Below are positions 51,609 to 61,158 of a DNA stretch of 64,000 bases, piece after piece; the first letter of the stretch is position 1; each line of letters begins with the position of its first letter. The DNA comes from Marispirochaeta sp. (GTDB lineage: Bacteria; Spirochaetota; Spirochaetia; JC444; Marispirochaetaceae), in NCBI RefSeq assembly GCF_963668165.1, contig NZ_OY764209.1:1240001-1304000 (forward strand), in the 5' to 3' direction. The notes beneath the pieces were generated by a model. It saw nothing but the letters and a program-made list of their open reading frames with translations, was not told where the DNA came from and ran no database searches. A program made the position numbers and the translations under genes.

Positions 51609-52157
51609 ATGCTGCAAGGTATTGTGAGGTTTTTTAACCTCCTCCATGTACTACTGGTGGTTTTAGCCAAGATCCTGCTGGTTGTCATGGTTCTTACGAT
51701 CTTTGCCAATGTTGTGCTGCGTTACGGTTTCAGTTCCGGTCTGCAGTGGTCGGAGGAACTCGGGCTTCTGATGGCAGTCTGGTTCAGTTTTATTGCCATG
51801 GTGCTGGGGGTTAAGCAGAATCTGCATATTCATATAAACCTGCTGCCGGAAAACAAACTGCCCCCCCTGGTTGATAAAATCCTGCGTAAAATCAACGATC
51901 TTGTTATTATTTTTGTAGGCTGTATTTTCCTGCGCTGGGGCATTCCTCTGGTTGCCTTTACGATGCGTTCCATACTGCCTGCATCGCACCTGCCTGCGGG
52001 CTGGCTTTACATGATTATGCCGGTGAGCGCGGTTTTTCTTGTTTATGAAGGTCTGGTGGACCTTCTTGGTATTAATACCGAGGATGAGGCTGTCGACGGA
52101 TATCTTCTTGGCACTGTCTCCCTGAAACAGATTCTTAAAGGAGACAAGCATGGGTGA
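51609..52157 (+). CDS. dctQ: TRAP transporter small permease (DctQ)
   Basis: A 182-residue membrane protein with four hydrophobic helices and the family motif GLQWSEELGLLMAVWFSFIAMVLG. It connects the large permease with the binding protein. The start has AGGAGG at 51600-51605, and the end overlaps dctM by 8 bp. Confidence 0.92.
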   Translation: MLQGIVRFFNLLHVLLVVLAKILLVVMVLTIFANVVLRYGFSSGLQWSEELGLLMAVWFSFIAMVLGVKQNLHIHINLLPENKLPPLVDKILRKINDLVIIFVGCIFLRWGIPLVAFTMRSILPASHLPAGWLYMIMPVSAVFLVYEGLVDLLGINTEDEAVDGYLLGTVSLKQILKGDKHG

Positions 52158-53460
52158 TACCAATATTGCCATAAGTCTTTTGCTGGGAACATTCGGTGTT
52201 CTGTTGGTCCTGCGGGTATCGATAACCTTTACCCTGGCCTGTGCCTCCATCGTGACGGCCCTGTATCTGGGTATACCGCTGATGGCGGTCATTCAGCGCA
52301 TGGTTCAAGGGGTTAATTCATTCTCTCTGCTGGCGATCCCCTTCTTTATTCTGGCAGGGGAGATCATGGGCCAGGGGGGTATTTCCCGCAGGCTGATCCA
52401 TTTTTCCAATCTGCTGATAGGCCGGCTCCGGGGAGGCCTTGCCCAGGTCAACGTGCTGGCGAGCATGTTCTTCGGAGGGATTTCCGGTTCCGCGGTGGCG
52501 GACGTTTCCTCCATCGGGACAATCATGATACCCATGATGAAGCAGAAGGGGTACGATGCCGACTATTCTACCGCGGTTACCGTTACCAGCGCCTGCCAGG
52601 GAATCATCATTCCCCCCAGTCATAACATGATTATCTACAGTCTTGCCGCCGGGGGAGTCTCCATTGGACGGCTCTTTTTGGGAGGGTTTGTCCCCGGGGT
52701 GGTCTTGGGTGTTTCTTTGATGATTATCAGCTGGATTATCGCGGTTAAACGGGGTTATCCCAAAGAGGCCAGGTACTCACTAAAGGAGGCCCTGGTAATA
52801 AGCAAGGATGCCATCCTCGGCCTTTTTACCGCGGTGATAATAATCGGCGGCGTCATAAGCGGAGTCTTTACTGCAACCGAATCTGCGGCAATCGCGGTGG
52901 TGTATGCCTTTATTATTACCTTTTTTGTGTATAAAGAGATCAAACTGTCGGAGTTCAAACGGATTCTCTATTCGTCACTGAAAACCCTGGCCATGGTGAT
53001 GAGTCTTATCGCCGCCGCCAGCGCTTTCGGCTATCTGATGGCGTATTTGAGGATTCCCGCAAAAGCAACGGAAGTCCTTTTGGGGATAACCCGGAACAGA
53101 GTAGCCCTGCTCCTGCTGATAAACCTGCTTTTGCTTCTGCTGGGCATGATTATGGATATGGCACCACTGATTCTGATAACCACGCCGATCCTGTATCCGG
53201 TTGTGGTTGGGGCCCTGGGGATGAACCCGGTACACTTCGGTATTATGCTGATGCTGAACCTGGGGATCGGTCTCTGTACACCCCCGGTGGGGTCCGCACT
53301 TTTCGTGGGCTGTGCTGTCGGCAGGGTCTCCATGGAAGATGCAACAAAAGCTATGCTGCCTTTTTACATTATGATGATTGTCGTACTGATGCTGGTTACC
53401 TTCTGGCCGGACCTGGTCATGATAGTTCCCAACGCACTGATGCCCATGCAGGGTGTCTGA
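52150..53460 (+). CDS. dctM: TRAP transporter large permease (DctM)
   Basis: A 436-residue membrane protein with about 12 helices, the channel subunit of the TRAP system. Typical segments: GVNSFSLLAIPFFILAGEIM, ASMFFGGISGSAVADVSSIG, ACQGIIIPPSHNMIIYSLAAGG and NLGIGLCTPPVGSALFVGCAVG. Uptake is driven by a Na+ or proton gradient. AAAGGAG precedes the start inside dctQ. A strong terminator follows 32 bp after the stop. Confidence 0.95.
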   Translation: MGDTNIAISLLLGTFGVLLVLRVSITFTLACASIVTALYLGIPLMAVIQRMVQGVNSFSLLAIPFFILAGEIMGQGGISRRLIHFSNLLIGRLRGGLAQVNVLASMFFGGISGSAVADVSSIGTIMIPMMKQKGYDADYSTAVTVTSACQGIIIPPSHNMIIYSLAAGGVSIGRLFLGGFVPGVVLGVSLMIISWIIAVKRGYPKEARYSLKEALVISKDAILGLFTAVIIIGGVISGVFTATESAAIAVVYAFIITFFVYKEIKLSEFKRILYSSLKTLAMVMSLIAAASAFGYLMAYLRIPAKATEVLLGITRNRVALLLLINLLLLLLGMIMDMAPLILITTPILYPVVVGALGMNPVHFGIMLMLNLGIGLCTPPVGSALFVGCAVGRVSMEDATKAMLPFYIMMIVVLMLVTFWPDLVMIVPNALMPMQGV

Positions 53461-53486
53461 GTATTCGGTTTGTATGCTGACAGTCT

Positions 53487-54038
53487 TTATGGCCCGGGTC
53501 CTCCGGGCTTTTTTTGTGTATGGGAGATGCTGCTTGTTTCGTTTTTAAGAGTCGGCGCGACACGAGGTATTTCCAGCTTGAATACGCTGCCTTCTCCTTC
53601 TGAGCTTGTTATGTCCAGGGTTCCCCCCAGATTATTCCTGGCGTTGTTGAAGGCGATATTCAAATCAAGACCTGTTCCGCCTCTGCCCATGCGGGTTGTA
53701 AAAAATGGATCAAAAATCCTTGCATGATTCCTTTCGGGGATCCCTTTACCGTTATCCTCTACAGATATCCGGACCATGGGTTCTTCATTGTTGTAAGCAT
53801 TGGTGACCCGGCAGCAGGAGATTCGCAGTATTCCGCTTTCTTCGTCATTCCACGCATGGAATAAAGCATTGGTTATAAGGTTTGTTATAATCTGGCCCAG
53901 GGCTCCGGGGTAGCTGTCCATCCTGTATGACCAGAGAGGTGAGAGAAGAACAGCCAGGACCAGGTACGAAATTGAAAGGAGGATAATATCTGTCAGGGTA
54001 TTCTGGATTTCCTGATTATCAAGACCTGCCGGCGTCAT
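53487..54038 (-). pseudogene. Remnant of a sensor histidine kinase (ATP-binding part)
   Basis: A 183-residue frame that holds only the ATPase part of a histidine kinase: SYPGALGQIITNLITNA (N-box), VEDNGKGIP (G1), IFDPFFTTRMGRGGTGLDL (F and G2) and VFKLEIP. The residues before SYPGALG (a hydrophobic stretch ILLSISYLVLAVLLSPLW) do not match the expected dimerisation domain, and no His box is present, so the front of the gene has been lost by deletion. The last ten residues are encoded within the terminator of dctM, showing that the original end has also been altered or that the two ends simply collided. Confidence 0.7.
53492..53515 (+). terminator. Rho-independent terminator after dctM
   Basis: GCCCGG (53492-53497), 5-nt loop, CCGGGC (53503-53508), then seven T. 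It ends the TRAP transcript. On the other strand the same bases encode the last residues of the kinase remnant. Confidence 0.85.
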
Positions 54039-54229
54039 GGTGATAAAGACCCATCCCAGTTTTTCTGAATGAGCTGCAGCCCCTGATAGGGACTGTTACG
54101 CAATATATAGTGTCCTGAACCGTGGGGATGAATCGGAAGCAAAACTCCTGCCGGTAGAGAATTATTTACTCATGTATGCAACGTTGTAAAGCGTTTTTCC
54201 ATATTCCCGGCAATTCGCGAATCCTGCGC

Positions 54230-54257
54230 AGTGTTCATCACCACGCTTGTGAACACT
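54230..54257 (-). terminator. Hairpin just after lysA
   Basis: AGTGTTCA (54230-54237) and TGAACACT (54250-54257) form a perfect 8-bp stem with a 12-nt loop, ending 10 bp from the lysA stop. It has no U-run, so it may be a 3'-end stabiliser or a Rho-assisted terminator. Between it and the kinase remnant (54039-54229) I see no gene. Confidence 0.45.
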
Positions 54258-54266
54258 ACCTGCTAT

Positions 54267-55511
54267 TTACAGACGCAGGGTAGCCAGGTAATCCTCCACC
54301 GTTTCGGCCCGGCGGATTAATTCGACGGATCCGTCTTTTTTTAAAAGGAGTTCCGCCGAACGCAGCTTGGCGTTATAGTTGAAACCCATGGCGTGACCGT
54401 GAGCCCCGGTGTTGTGGATGGCCAGGATGTCTCCGATTTCCACCTCGGGGATTCTCCGGTCTATGGCGAACTTGTCGTTGTTTTCGCAGAGACTGCCGGT
54501 AATATCCGCGGTAAGAGTCGCCGGATCATCTTCCTTCCCCAGCACGCTGATATGGTGATAGGCACCGTAGAGGGCCGGCCGCATCAGGTTGGCCATTGAG
54601 GAATCAAGACCAATAAAGGTCTTGTAGGTCTCTTTGCGGTGCAGCACCCTGGTAATAAGCCAGCCGTAGGGACCGGTTACCATGCGGCCGCATTCCATGA
54701 CAATGCGCATACCATCAAGTCCCGCGGGAAGAATGGTCTTTTCATAGCGATCTTTTATGCCCGCCGATACGTATTCCAGGTCCACTGCTTTTTCTTCCGG
54801 ACGGTAGGGGATGCCGATGCCGCCCCCGAGATTGACGAACTCCAGCTCGATTCCCAGCTTCCCTTTCAGTTCCACGGCTGTGTCGAAAAGCAGACCAGCG
54901 GTCTCGATAAAGTAATCGGGATTCAGTTCGTTGGAGGCAACCATAGTGTGCAGGGCGAAGCGCTTTGCCCCCAGGTCCCGGACCTTTTTATAGCCTTCAA
55001 AGAGCTGCTCCCTGGTAAAACCGTATTTAGCCTCCGTGGGCTTGCCGATAATGTCGTTTCCGCTTTTGAGTTCTCCCGGGTTATAGCGGAAGCAGATCAG
55101 CTCCGGGATTCCGGCGTTTTCCTGCAGATACTCGATGTGGGAGATATCGTCCAGGTTTATTACCGCTCCCAGTTCCTTTGCCTTGACGTATTCCACAGCC
55201 GGGGTGTCGTTGGAGGTAAACATGACATCCTCGCCGCTGATTCCCGCCATCTCGGAGATAATCAGCTCCGGCAGGGATGAACAGTCGGTCCCCATGCCCT
55301 CTTCCTTAAGGATCTTTATGATCCGGGGATTCGGCAGCGCTTTGACGGCAAAGTAGTTCTTGAATCCCCCGGGAACCCAGTCAAAGGTCTTGTACAGCCT
55401 GCGGGCGTTCTCCCGAATGGCCTTTTCGTCGTAGATATGGAAAGGGGTGGGGTAGGTATCGATAATTCTGTCAATCTGTTCTTTTGTAAAAGGTACACTC
55501 TGATTAGTCAT
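54267..55511 (-). CDS. lysA: Diaminopimelate decarboxylase (PLP, alanine-racemase fold)
   Basis: A 414-residue PLP enzyme of fold III. Lys57 in NYFAVKALPN binds PLP, HTMVASNELNP follows, EFVNLGGGIGIPY is the phosphate-binding Gly loop, MECGRMVTGPYGW carries the Glu-Cys-Gly-Arg that resembles the EPGR motif, and the C-terminal NTGAHGHAMGFNYNAK completes the site. These match diaminopimelate decarboxylase, which makes lysine from meso-DAP. It is somewhat divergent; carboxynorspermidine decarboxylases share the fold but lack the MGFNYN end. It is a single gene on this strand. Confidence 0.9.
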   Translation of the reverse strand: MTNQSVPFTKEQIDRIIDTYPTPFHIYDEKAIRENARRLYKTFDWVPGGFKNYFAVKALPNPRIIKILKEEGMGTDCSSLPELIISEMAGISGEDVMFTSNDTPAVEYVKAKELGAVINLDDISHIEYLQENAGIPELICFRYNPGELKSGNDIIGKPTEAKYGFTREQLFEGYKKVRDLGAKRFALHTMVASNELNPDYFIETAGLLFDTAVELKGKLGIELEFVNLGGGIGIPYRPEEKAVDLEYVSAGIKDRYEKTILPAGLDGMRIVMECGRMVTGPYGWLITRVLHRKETYKTFIGLDSSMANLMRPALYGAYHHISVLGKEDDPATLTADITGSLCENNDKFAIDRRIPEVEIGDILAIHNTGAHGHAMGFNYNAKLRSAELLLKKDGSVELIRRAETVEDYLATLRL

Positions 55512-55571
55512 GAAAATCCGTCCTTGTCGTTATTTCTGACTGTTAAACAGTACGAATGCCTGGTGTAATGG

Positions 55572-56483
55572 TCAAGCGGCCGCCGGTTTGGGCTTGAGCC
55601 GCGGGTTCGACCCTATTCTGACCGCGCTGATTACCACCACTCCGCTGATCATCTGGACCGGGGAAAGTGATTCAGCAAGGATCATCCAGCCGAGAAAAGC
55701 TGTAACCACGGGAATAAGGTTAATAAACAGGGATGCCCTGGCCGCCGGCACATTCTTCTGGCCGTAGTTATAGAGACCAAAACCGCCGAAGGTAACGAAG
55801 ACCCCCAGGAAGAGTACCGATACCAGCACTGGTCCGGTCCAGACGCTTACCGGCAGGGCCGGCAGTCTGGCCGCGGCGGGCAGAAAAAAGAAGAAGCCCG
55901 CCAGAATCTGATACGCCGTCAGGGACCAGGTGCTGTATCTGCCGGACAGGTGTTTTATAAGTATGAAATTCCCCGCCGCCATAACCATGGCAAGGAACTC
56001 AAGGGTGTTTCCCATAAGAGGATTCACCGCTGAACCGGCTGAAGTTTCATTACCCCCCAGGGTAAGCCCCACAACTCCGGCAACGCTCAAAGCCAGGGCG
56101 AACCACTGCCGCGGGCTCATGGGTTCCTTGAGAAAGAGCATGGCCCCAAGGGCCACCAGAATCGGCACAATGGAAGAGATTATCCCTGCCTGGCTGGCAG
56201 TAGTCAGGGTAAGGGCGGTTGACTCGCACAGAAAATAGAGGCAGGGCTGCAGCAGTACCATGGGAACAAGGTAGTACAGGTCCCCGAAGCGGAAATCCGG
56301 ACTTATAAAGATGCGGTAAAACGGGAGAAGAATGAGCAGGGTAATCGCCATTCTCAGCCATACAACCAGCCCGGGAGGTATCGCCGCCACGGCGATGCGC
56401 ATTGCGATAAAGGAGCCTGCCCACAGCAGCACTGCCCCCGTAAGGGCCAGGTAGGGCAGGGATGTTTGTACGTTTGTTTTCAT
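55572..56483 (-). CDS. EamA family (DMT superfamily) transporter
   Basis: A 303-residue membrane protein with ten hydrophobic helices in two homologous halves. Typical EamA patterns: ALTGAVLLWAGSFIAMRIAV near the start, TLTTASQAGIISSIVPILVALGAMLFLKE at the end of the first half, and NVPAARASLFINLIPVVTAFLGWMILAE in the second. Such proteins export metabolites such as amino acids or nucleosides. Its AraC-type regulator lies just upstream on the same strand, 50 bp away. Substrate unknown. Confidence 0.92.
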   Translation of the reverse strand: MKTNVQTSLPYLALTGAVLLWAGSFIAMRIAVAAIPPGLVVWLRMAITLLILLPFYRIFISPDFRFGDLYYLVPMVLLQPCLYFLCESTALTLTTASQAGIISSIVPILVALGAMLFLKEPMSPRQWFALALSVAGVVGLTLGGNETSAGSAVNPLMGNTLEFLAMVMAAGNFILIKHLSGRYSTWSLTAYQILAGFFFFLPAAARLPALPVSVWTGPVLVSVLFLGVFVTFGGFGLYNYGQKNVPAARASLFINLIPVVTAFLGWMILAESLSPVQMISGVVVISAVRIGSNPRLKPKPAAA

Positions 56484-56533
56484 GGACTAAATATAGCAAA
56501 TCCTGCGGTTCCCGGCTTGGAAAAAATTGCTCT

Positions 56534-57373
56534 TTAGCTGCCGGTTCCCTTCCGGTAGGCGGAAGGGGATAATCCCGTATAGGCGCGGAAGGTATTGGAA
56601 AAGTGGCTCTGGTCATAGAAGCCGAGGGCCAGGGCTGTATCCGCCAGAGAGTTTCCCGATCTCAGCAGTTTTTTGGCTATGCCGATCCTCTGCTGGGTGC
56701 GGTAGACATGGGGCGAGAGGCCGTAGGCCCGCTTAAATGAACGGATAAAGTGGTACGGGCTCATTCCCGCTTCTGCAGCAATCTGGGCGAGGCTGAGCTT
56801 CTCTTCCAGGTCTCCCCGGAGGATTTCTGCTCCTCTCTGCAGTCCCGGGTGCCGGACATAGGGAGGAAGCTGCAGCGGATGTTTCCGTTCGGCCCGGGGC
56901 AAAAGCAGGGCCGTCAGTTCATACAGGAGTTCGTCCCTGCCCAGGGGGTTGATCCCTGTAACAATCCCGCTGTATGTCCGGGTCAGCTGGGCCTGCTCCC
57001 GGGGAGAGGCCGCGAAGGTAAGGGGAAACTCCGGCGGGCTCGGGGACCCTTCTTCTATCTCCTCCGCCAGGGCAGAGAAGCGCTCTGCGTTAATGGAGAG
57101 CATGCGGTAGCTCACCCTGCTGCCGGCTGCCGGGACTCCTGAATGAACCTGTCCCGGATTGATGACAAAGAAACTGCCCGGCGCGGCGAGGCTGTCTTCC
57201 CGTTCCGGACCATAGCAGTAGGTCGCACCGTTTTCTATCAGGCCCAGAATGTAGTAGGTTTCGTGGGAGTGTTTAGGGAATACGTGGGCACTGGAGAGCA
57301 CGCTCATCACTGCTACTCCCGATTCGTGATCGGTATAGTTAAAATCCACGGAATCCCGCCTGTCTTGAAGCAT
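56534..57373 (-). CDS. AraC family transcriptional regulator with cupin sensor
   Basis: A 279-residue regulator from ATG 57373; an upstream TTG at 57451 would give 305 residues. The N-terminal cupin part (SAHVFPKHSHETYYILGLIENG, SFFVINPGQVHSG) should bind a small ligand. The two helix-turn-helices are LSLAQIAAEAGMSPYHFIRSF and NSLADTALALGFYDQSHFSNTF, ending YTGLSPSAYRKG. The EamA transporter next to it (50-bp gap) is the likely target. Confidence for the family is high, for the start moderate. Confidence 0.92.
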   Translation of the reverse strand: MLQDRRDSVDFNYTDHESGVAVMSVLSSAHVFPKHSHETYYILGLIENGATYCYGPEREDSLAAPGSFFVINPGQVHSGVPAAGSRVSYRMLSINAERFSALAEEIEEGSPSPPEFPLTFAASPREQAQLTRTYSGIVTGINPLGRDELLYELTALLLPRAERKHPLQLPPYVRHPGLQRGAEILRGDLEEKLSLAQIAAEAGMSPYHFIRSFKRAYGLSPHVYRTQQRIGIAKKLLRSGNSLADTALALGFYDQSHFSNTFRAYTGLSPSAYRKGTGS

Positions 57374-57496
57374 GATGAAGAGTGTATCATTTTTATTACT
57401 CTTCTTCCATCTGGAAAGGTTTTTTCCCGGAAGGAGAATTTCTCTTGACAAACCGCATCGCCTTGGTACCTTTTTAGTAAGGCGGTACCGTATCTG

Positions 57497-58984
57497 ATGA
57501 AAAGACAGTTTATACTTGCAGGATTGCTGCTGATTCTTTTGAGTCTTCCCCTTGTTGGGGAAGATGTCTGGGTCGTTCCAATCGAAGGGGACATCGAAGC
57601 CTCAACGGTGGTTTTTATTCGCCGGGGCATTCAGCAGGCCAGGAGCAGCGGTGCCGAGACCATTATCTTTCGCATAAACACCTTCGGCGGCCGGGTAGAT
57701 TCGGCACTGCAGATCGCGACTCTTATCGGTTCGGTTGACGAGGCCCGGACGGTGGCCTTTATTCCCGCCGCGGCGGAGGGACTGGGAGTCAGCTGGTCCG
57801 CCGGGGCCCTGATCTCCTTTGCCTGTTCAGAGATTTATATGGCCCCGGGAACCTCTATTGGCGCAGCCGCGCCGGTGTACCAGACCGCCGAGGGCATGGA
57901 GATGGCGCCGGAAAAGAGTGTCAGTGCGGTTCGCACCCAGCTGGCTGCTTTGGCGGAGAAGAACGGGTATCCCCTGGGTGTAGGCCTTGCCATGGTGGAT
58001 GAGGATGTTGTGCTGCAGGAGGTCTATATCGGCGGGGAACTCCGGCTTGTTACCTCCGACGAACTTTCCCAGGTAAAGCGTCAGGCGGAGAAGGACGAAC
58101 TCTCTTTCGAGGAAGGTATGGTCCTGGTGGAAAAGGAGAAGCTTCTGACCCTGACGGCGGGGCAGATGGAAAAGTACGGAATCTCCTCGGGAACTGTTGC
58201 CGATGTCAAAGAGCTGGCCGGCGTTCTGGGTTATGAAACGGCGGCGGTGGAATATCAGTCCTACGACCCCTTTGACCGCTTTGTCATCCTGATAACCTCT
58301 GCCGGTGTGGTGAGCATTCTGATGCTCATCGGCCTGGTGGCGACCTATCTTGAGATTACTTCCCCCGGTTTCGGTATCCCGGGTACCGTGGCCATTCTCG
58401 CCTATTCGGTCGTTTTTCTGGGCAGTGCCCTCATCGGTTATTTTGATTCCCTGGAGCTGATTCTGCTTCTGGTTGGTATTGCCCTGCTGGCTGTGGAGAT
58501 CTTCGTTATTCCGGGCTTCGGTGCGGCGGGAATTGGCGGAATCGTTTCTATAGCGGCGGCGCTGATCTTTTCTCAGCAGGATTTCATTGTCCCCGAGTTC
58601 TCCTGGCAGACAGATATTCTGCTGAAGAACGCTGCCAGAATCGGTCTGATCTTTCTGGGCTCCTTTACCCTGTTCGGGCTGACCCTTCTGGTTGCTCCCC
58701 GCACCGGAATTTTCCGCCGTCTTGTTCTGGGGCCAGCGGGGCCCGGGTCTTCGATACCGATGGCAGGTACAGCTGTCCCTGCTGAACAGGAGCGGAAGGA
58801 AGGGGTAATTCGCACGGGAGATCAGGGCGAAACAATTTCAGGGCTGCGTCCTTCCGGCACTGCCCGCATTGCCGGCCGCCGGGTAAGCGTCCAGACCCAG
58901 GGAGAGTTTCTTGAGGCCGGGATTCCGGTGAAGGTGGTCGAAGTCCAGGGCAACCGGATTGTAGTGCGGGAGCGAAAGGTATGA
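57497..58984 (+). CDS. NfeD long-form membrane serine protease
   Basis: A 495-residue protein with a signal peptide (FILAGLLLILLSLPLVGED) and a ClpP-fold protease domain at about 24-230, with Ser101 in GVSWSAGALIS and Lys140 in MAPEKS as the Ser-Lys pair, similar in spacing to the archaeal PH1510 protease. Then four to five membrane helices (FVILITSAGVVSILMLIGLVATYLEITSPGFGIP and following), and a C-terminal OB-fold NfeD domain (SGLRPSGTARIAGRRVSV, GIPVKVVEVQGNRIVV). It works with flotillin in membrane quality control. The following nfeD overlaps it by 4 bp (ATGA). Confidence 0.93.
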   Translation: MKRQFILAGLLLILLSLPLVGEDVWVVPIEGDIEASTVVFIRRGIQQARSSGAETIIFRINTFGGRVDSALQIATLIGSVDEARTVAFIPAAAEGLGVSWSAGALISFACSEIYMAPGTSIGAAAPVYQTAEGMEMAPEKSVSAVRTQLAALAEKNGYPLGVGLAMVDEDVVLQEVYIGGELRLVTSDELSQVKRQAEKDELSFEEGMVLVEKEKLLTLTAGQMEKYGISSGTVADVKELAGVLGYETAAVEYQSYDPFDRFVILITSAGVVSILMLIGLVATYLEITSPGFGIPGTVAILAYSVVFLGSALIGYFDSLELILLLVGIALLAVEIFVIPGFGAAGIGGIVSIAAALIFSQQDFIVPEFSWQTDILLKNAARIGLIFLGSFTLFGLTLLVAPRTGIFRRLVLGPAGPGSSIPMAGTAVPAEQERKEGVIRTGDQGETISGLRPSGTARIAGRRVSVQTQGEFLEAGIPVKVVEVQGNRIVVRERKV

Positions 58985-59511
58985 TCACTCCCCTGGTCTT
59001 TTCCCTGATTTTATCGCTGGTCGGGCTGGTGGCCATAATAGCCGAGTTTTTTATTCCCTCCGCCGGTTTGATTGGCTTTGGAGGCCTGGGGGCAATAATT
59101 ACGGCGGTCGTGCTGGTTTTTCGCGATTCAGGTTCCCTGTACGGTTTCATATTTCTGTTCGCCAATCTCGTAATCGTTCCGGTAGTTATTATTGCCTACT
59201 GGAAGCATTTTCCCAGGAGTTTTATGGGGCGGCGCCTGATTCTCTCTTCCGGGACAGGGAAGGAGGATATCATGGAAAAGAACGGGCTTGAGCATATTAA
59301 CGTTGGAGGCGAAGGCGTTTCTCTTACTGCCCTGCACCCTGCGGGAACAGCAGTGTTCGGCGAGAAGAGAGTTTCGGTACAAACCGACGGAGAGTTCCTG
59401 GACAAAAATTGTCCTGTAAGGATAATCAGAATTGAAGGTAACAGGGTCTTAGTCGAATTGGCGGACCCGGTGAAATATACCCCTGACAAGCAAAAGGAGC
59501 AACAAACATGA
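58981..59511 (+). CDS. NfeD short-form membrane protein
   Basis: A 176-residue protein without the protease domain: two or three helices in the first 65 residues ([41 protein letters not shown]) and a C-terminal OB fold ([42 protein letters not shown]) that resembles the end of the longer neighbour. It is the partner that usually binds flotillin. It overlaps floA by 4 bp (ATGA), so the three are translated together. Confidence 0.9.
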   Translation: MITPLVFSLILSLVGLVAIIAEFFIPSAGLIGFGGLGAIITAVVLVFRDSGSLYGFIFLFANLVIVPVVIIAYWKHFPRSFMGRRLILSSGTGKEDIMEKNGLEHINVGGEGVSLTALHPAGTAVFGEKRVSVQTDGEFLDKNCPVRIIRIEGNRVLVELADPVKYTPDKQKEQQT

Positions 59512-60494
59512 TACTTATTCTTTACGTGGTGCTGGGCCTGGTTATCCTTGCCCTGCTGGCAATTTTTCTCAAGTTTTTCGGGCTCTGGTTCCGCGCACTG
59601 CTTTCCGGTGCCTATGTCGGAATGGGGCGCCTCGTTGGTATGTGGATACGACGGGTCAAGATTTCGACCATAGTGGATTCCCGCATCATGCTGTCCAAGG
59701 GCGGTATCGATGTACATTCTGATCTGCTGGAGACCCATTTTCTGGCCGGCGGCGATGTTATCCGGGTAAGCAAGGCCCTGATCGCTGCGTTAAAGGCGGA
59801 TATTCCTTTGCGTTTTGACCGGGCTGCTGCTATTGACCTGGCAGGAAGGGACGTTCTGGAAGCAGTTAAGACCAGCGTCAATCCCAAGGTCATAGACTGT
59901 CCGAACCCCGAGACCGGTAAGTCGACCATTGACGCGGTGGCAAAGGATGGTATCCAGCTCAGGGCAAAGGCCCGGGTAACCGTACGGGCCAACCTGGAGC
60001 GGCTGATTGGCGGCGCCAAGGAAGAGACCATCGTGGCCAGGGTCGGGGAAGGAATTGTAACCACCATTGGTTCCTCCGAGACCTACGCTCATGTACTCGA
60101 GAATCCCGACCAGATCTCGAAAACGGTACTTGAGAAAGGTCTTGATGCCGGAACGGCCTTCGAAATTCTTTCCATCGACATTGCTGACGTAGATGTGGGC
60201 TCGAATCTGGGAGCCAAGCTGCAGGCCGACCAGGCGGAGGCCGACAAGCGGCGTTTTCAGGCCGTGGCGGAACAGCGGCGTGCCGCCGCTCAGGCCCGGG
60301 AACAGGAGATGGTGGCCCTGGTGCAGGAAAACCGCGCCAAGGTTGTGCTGGCGGAGGCGGAGATACCCAAGGCCATCGCCGAAGCCTTCAGGAGCGGAAA
60401 TCTTGGTGTAATGGATTACTATCGCATCAAGAATATCCAGGCTGACACCCAGATGCGGGAATCCATCGGCGGAGAGGAATCCCAGCCTGAATAA
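59508..60494 (+). CDS. floA: Flotillin-like protein FloA
   Basis: A 328-residue membrane-associated protein of the SPFH/FloA family (usual length about 330). It has a hydrophobic anchor at the N-terminus ([24 protein letters not shown]), [62 protein letters not shown], and the helical end [24 protein letters not shown] with [25 protein letters not shown]. It forms functional membrane domains and recruits proteins, with NfeD as partner. Confidence 0.95.
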   Translation: MILILYVVLGLVILALLAIFLKFFGLWFRALLSGAYVGMGRLVGMWIRRVKISTIVDSRIMLSKGGIDVHSDLLETHFLAGGDVIRVSKALIAALKADIPLRFDRAAAIDLAGRDVLEAVKTSVNPKVIDCPNPETGKSTIDAVAKDGIQLRAKARVTVRANLERLIGGAKEETIVARVGEGIVTTIGSSETYAHVLENPDQISKTVLEKGLDAGTAFEILSIDIADVDVGSNLGAKLQADQAEADKRRFQAVAEQRRAAAQAREQEMVALVQENRAKVVLAEAEIPKAIAEAFRSGNLGVMDYYRIKNIQADTQMRESIGGEESQPE

Positions 60495-60518
60495 GCCCCA
60501 CACAAGAAGGAGCCCTGT

Positions 60519-60983
60519 ATGAGATTCGGCAGTTTCCTGGAACTTATCATTACCCTGTTTGTTTTTCTCGTTATCTGGATTCTGCCGAGGATCATCGCTG
60601 CCAGAGCGGCGGACCGCAAGCGCAAAGCAGGTAAGGCAAAAAGCTCACCGAAAAGCGCTCCAAACCCGGAACGGAGCTGGTCAAAGGAGATTTTCTCCAC
60701 GCTGTTTGATGATACTGCCTTAGACCAGAAGGATAAACCGCTCCCAGCAGAGGTTCCGGAGGATGTTCCGGCCGGTGTGGCTGCTCAGAATAATTCTCAA
60801 CAGGAAGAGTCGGTTTCGGTCTTTACCGGGGAAGAGGCGCCGCCGCAGGAACCGTCGCCGCAGCACGGTGTAAGCGGGACCGCAGTGCTCCCGGGCCCCC
60901 GGCGTACGCCACTGCAGAAAGCGGTTATCTGGAAGGAACTGCTTGATTCTCCCAAGGCCCTGCGGCCTGACCCCTTTCCCTGA
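60519..60983 (+). CDS. Small single-helix membrane protein behind floA
   Basis: A 154-residue protein: one helix (FLELIITLFVFLVIWILPRIIAA) and then a long basic then acidic tail (RKRKAGKAKSSPKSAPNPERSW and a Pro/Glu-rich middle), ending with LQKAVIWKELLDSPKALRPDPFP. It is disordered by composition. It lies 24 bp after floA on the same strand, so it is probably the fourth member of that unit. I recognise no family; the C-terminal short helix could be a binding motif. Confidence 0.65.
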   Translation: MRFGSFLELIITLFVFLVIWILPRIIAARAADRKRKAGKAKSSPKSAPNPERSWSKEIFSTLFDDTALDQKDKPLPAEVPEDVPAGVAAQNNSQQEESVSVFTGEEAPPQEPSPQHGVSGTAVLPGPRRTPLQKAVIWKELLDSPKALRPDPFP

Positions 60984-61001
60984 TGTTCCCGGGTTTTTTA
61001 T

Positions 61002-61156
61002 GGGCACCTCTAAAAACTACTCTTTTTGCCCTATGCAGCGTTGTTGGGATTTCCCGCAGTCCTCTCCTGTACCAAAATAGTCTGGTGCAGGATGCGGGTG
61101 CTATAAAATCCCTCCGCCTTGCCTATAGCAAAAATACCACGTTTTTAGAGGTGCCC
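61002..61156. mobile_element. MITE-like element, 155 bp, with 16-bp perfect terminal inverted repeats and TTAT target duplication
   Basis: GGGCACCTCTAAAAAC at 61002-61017 is repeated as its exact reverse complement at 61141-61156. Inside, the repeat continues imperfectly (TTTTTGCCCTATGCA against TTTTTGCTATAGGCA). The four bases TTAT flank both sides (60998-61001 and 61157-61160), which fits a target-site duplication. There is no transposase inside. The right end reads GAGGTGCCC then TTATG, so its terminal repeat gives a GAGGTG Shine-Dalgarno and the duplicated TTAT supplies the AT of the next gene's ATG. Confidence 0.75.
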
Positions 61157-61158
61157 TT

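Noticed and set aside
55595..55625. GGGTTCGACCC, resembling a tRNA T-arm
   Set aside because: It is inside the EamA coding sequence and there is no acceptor or anticodon stem around it.
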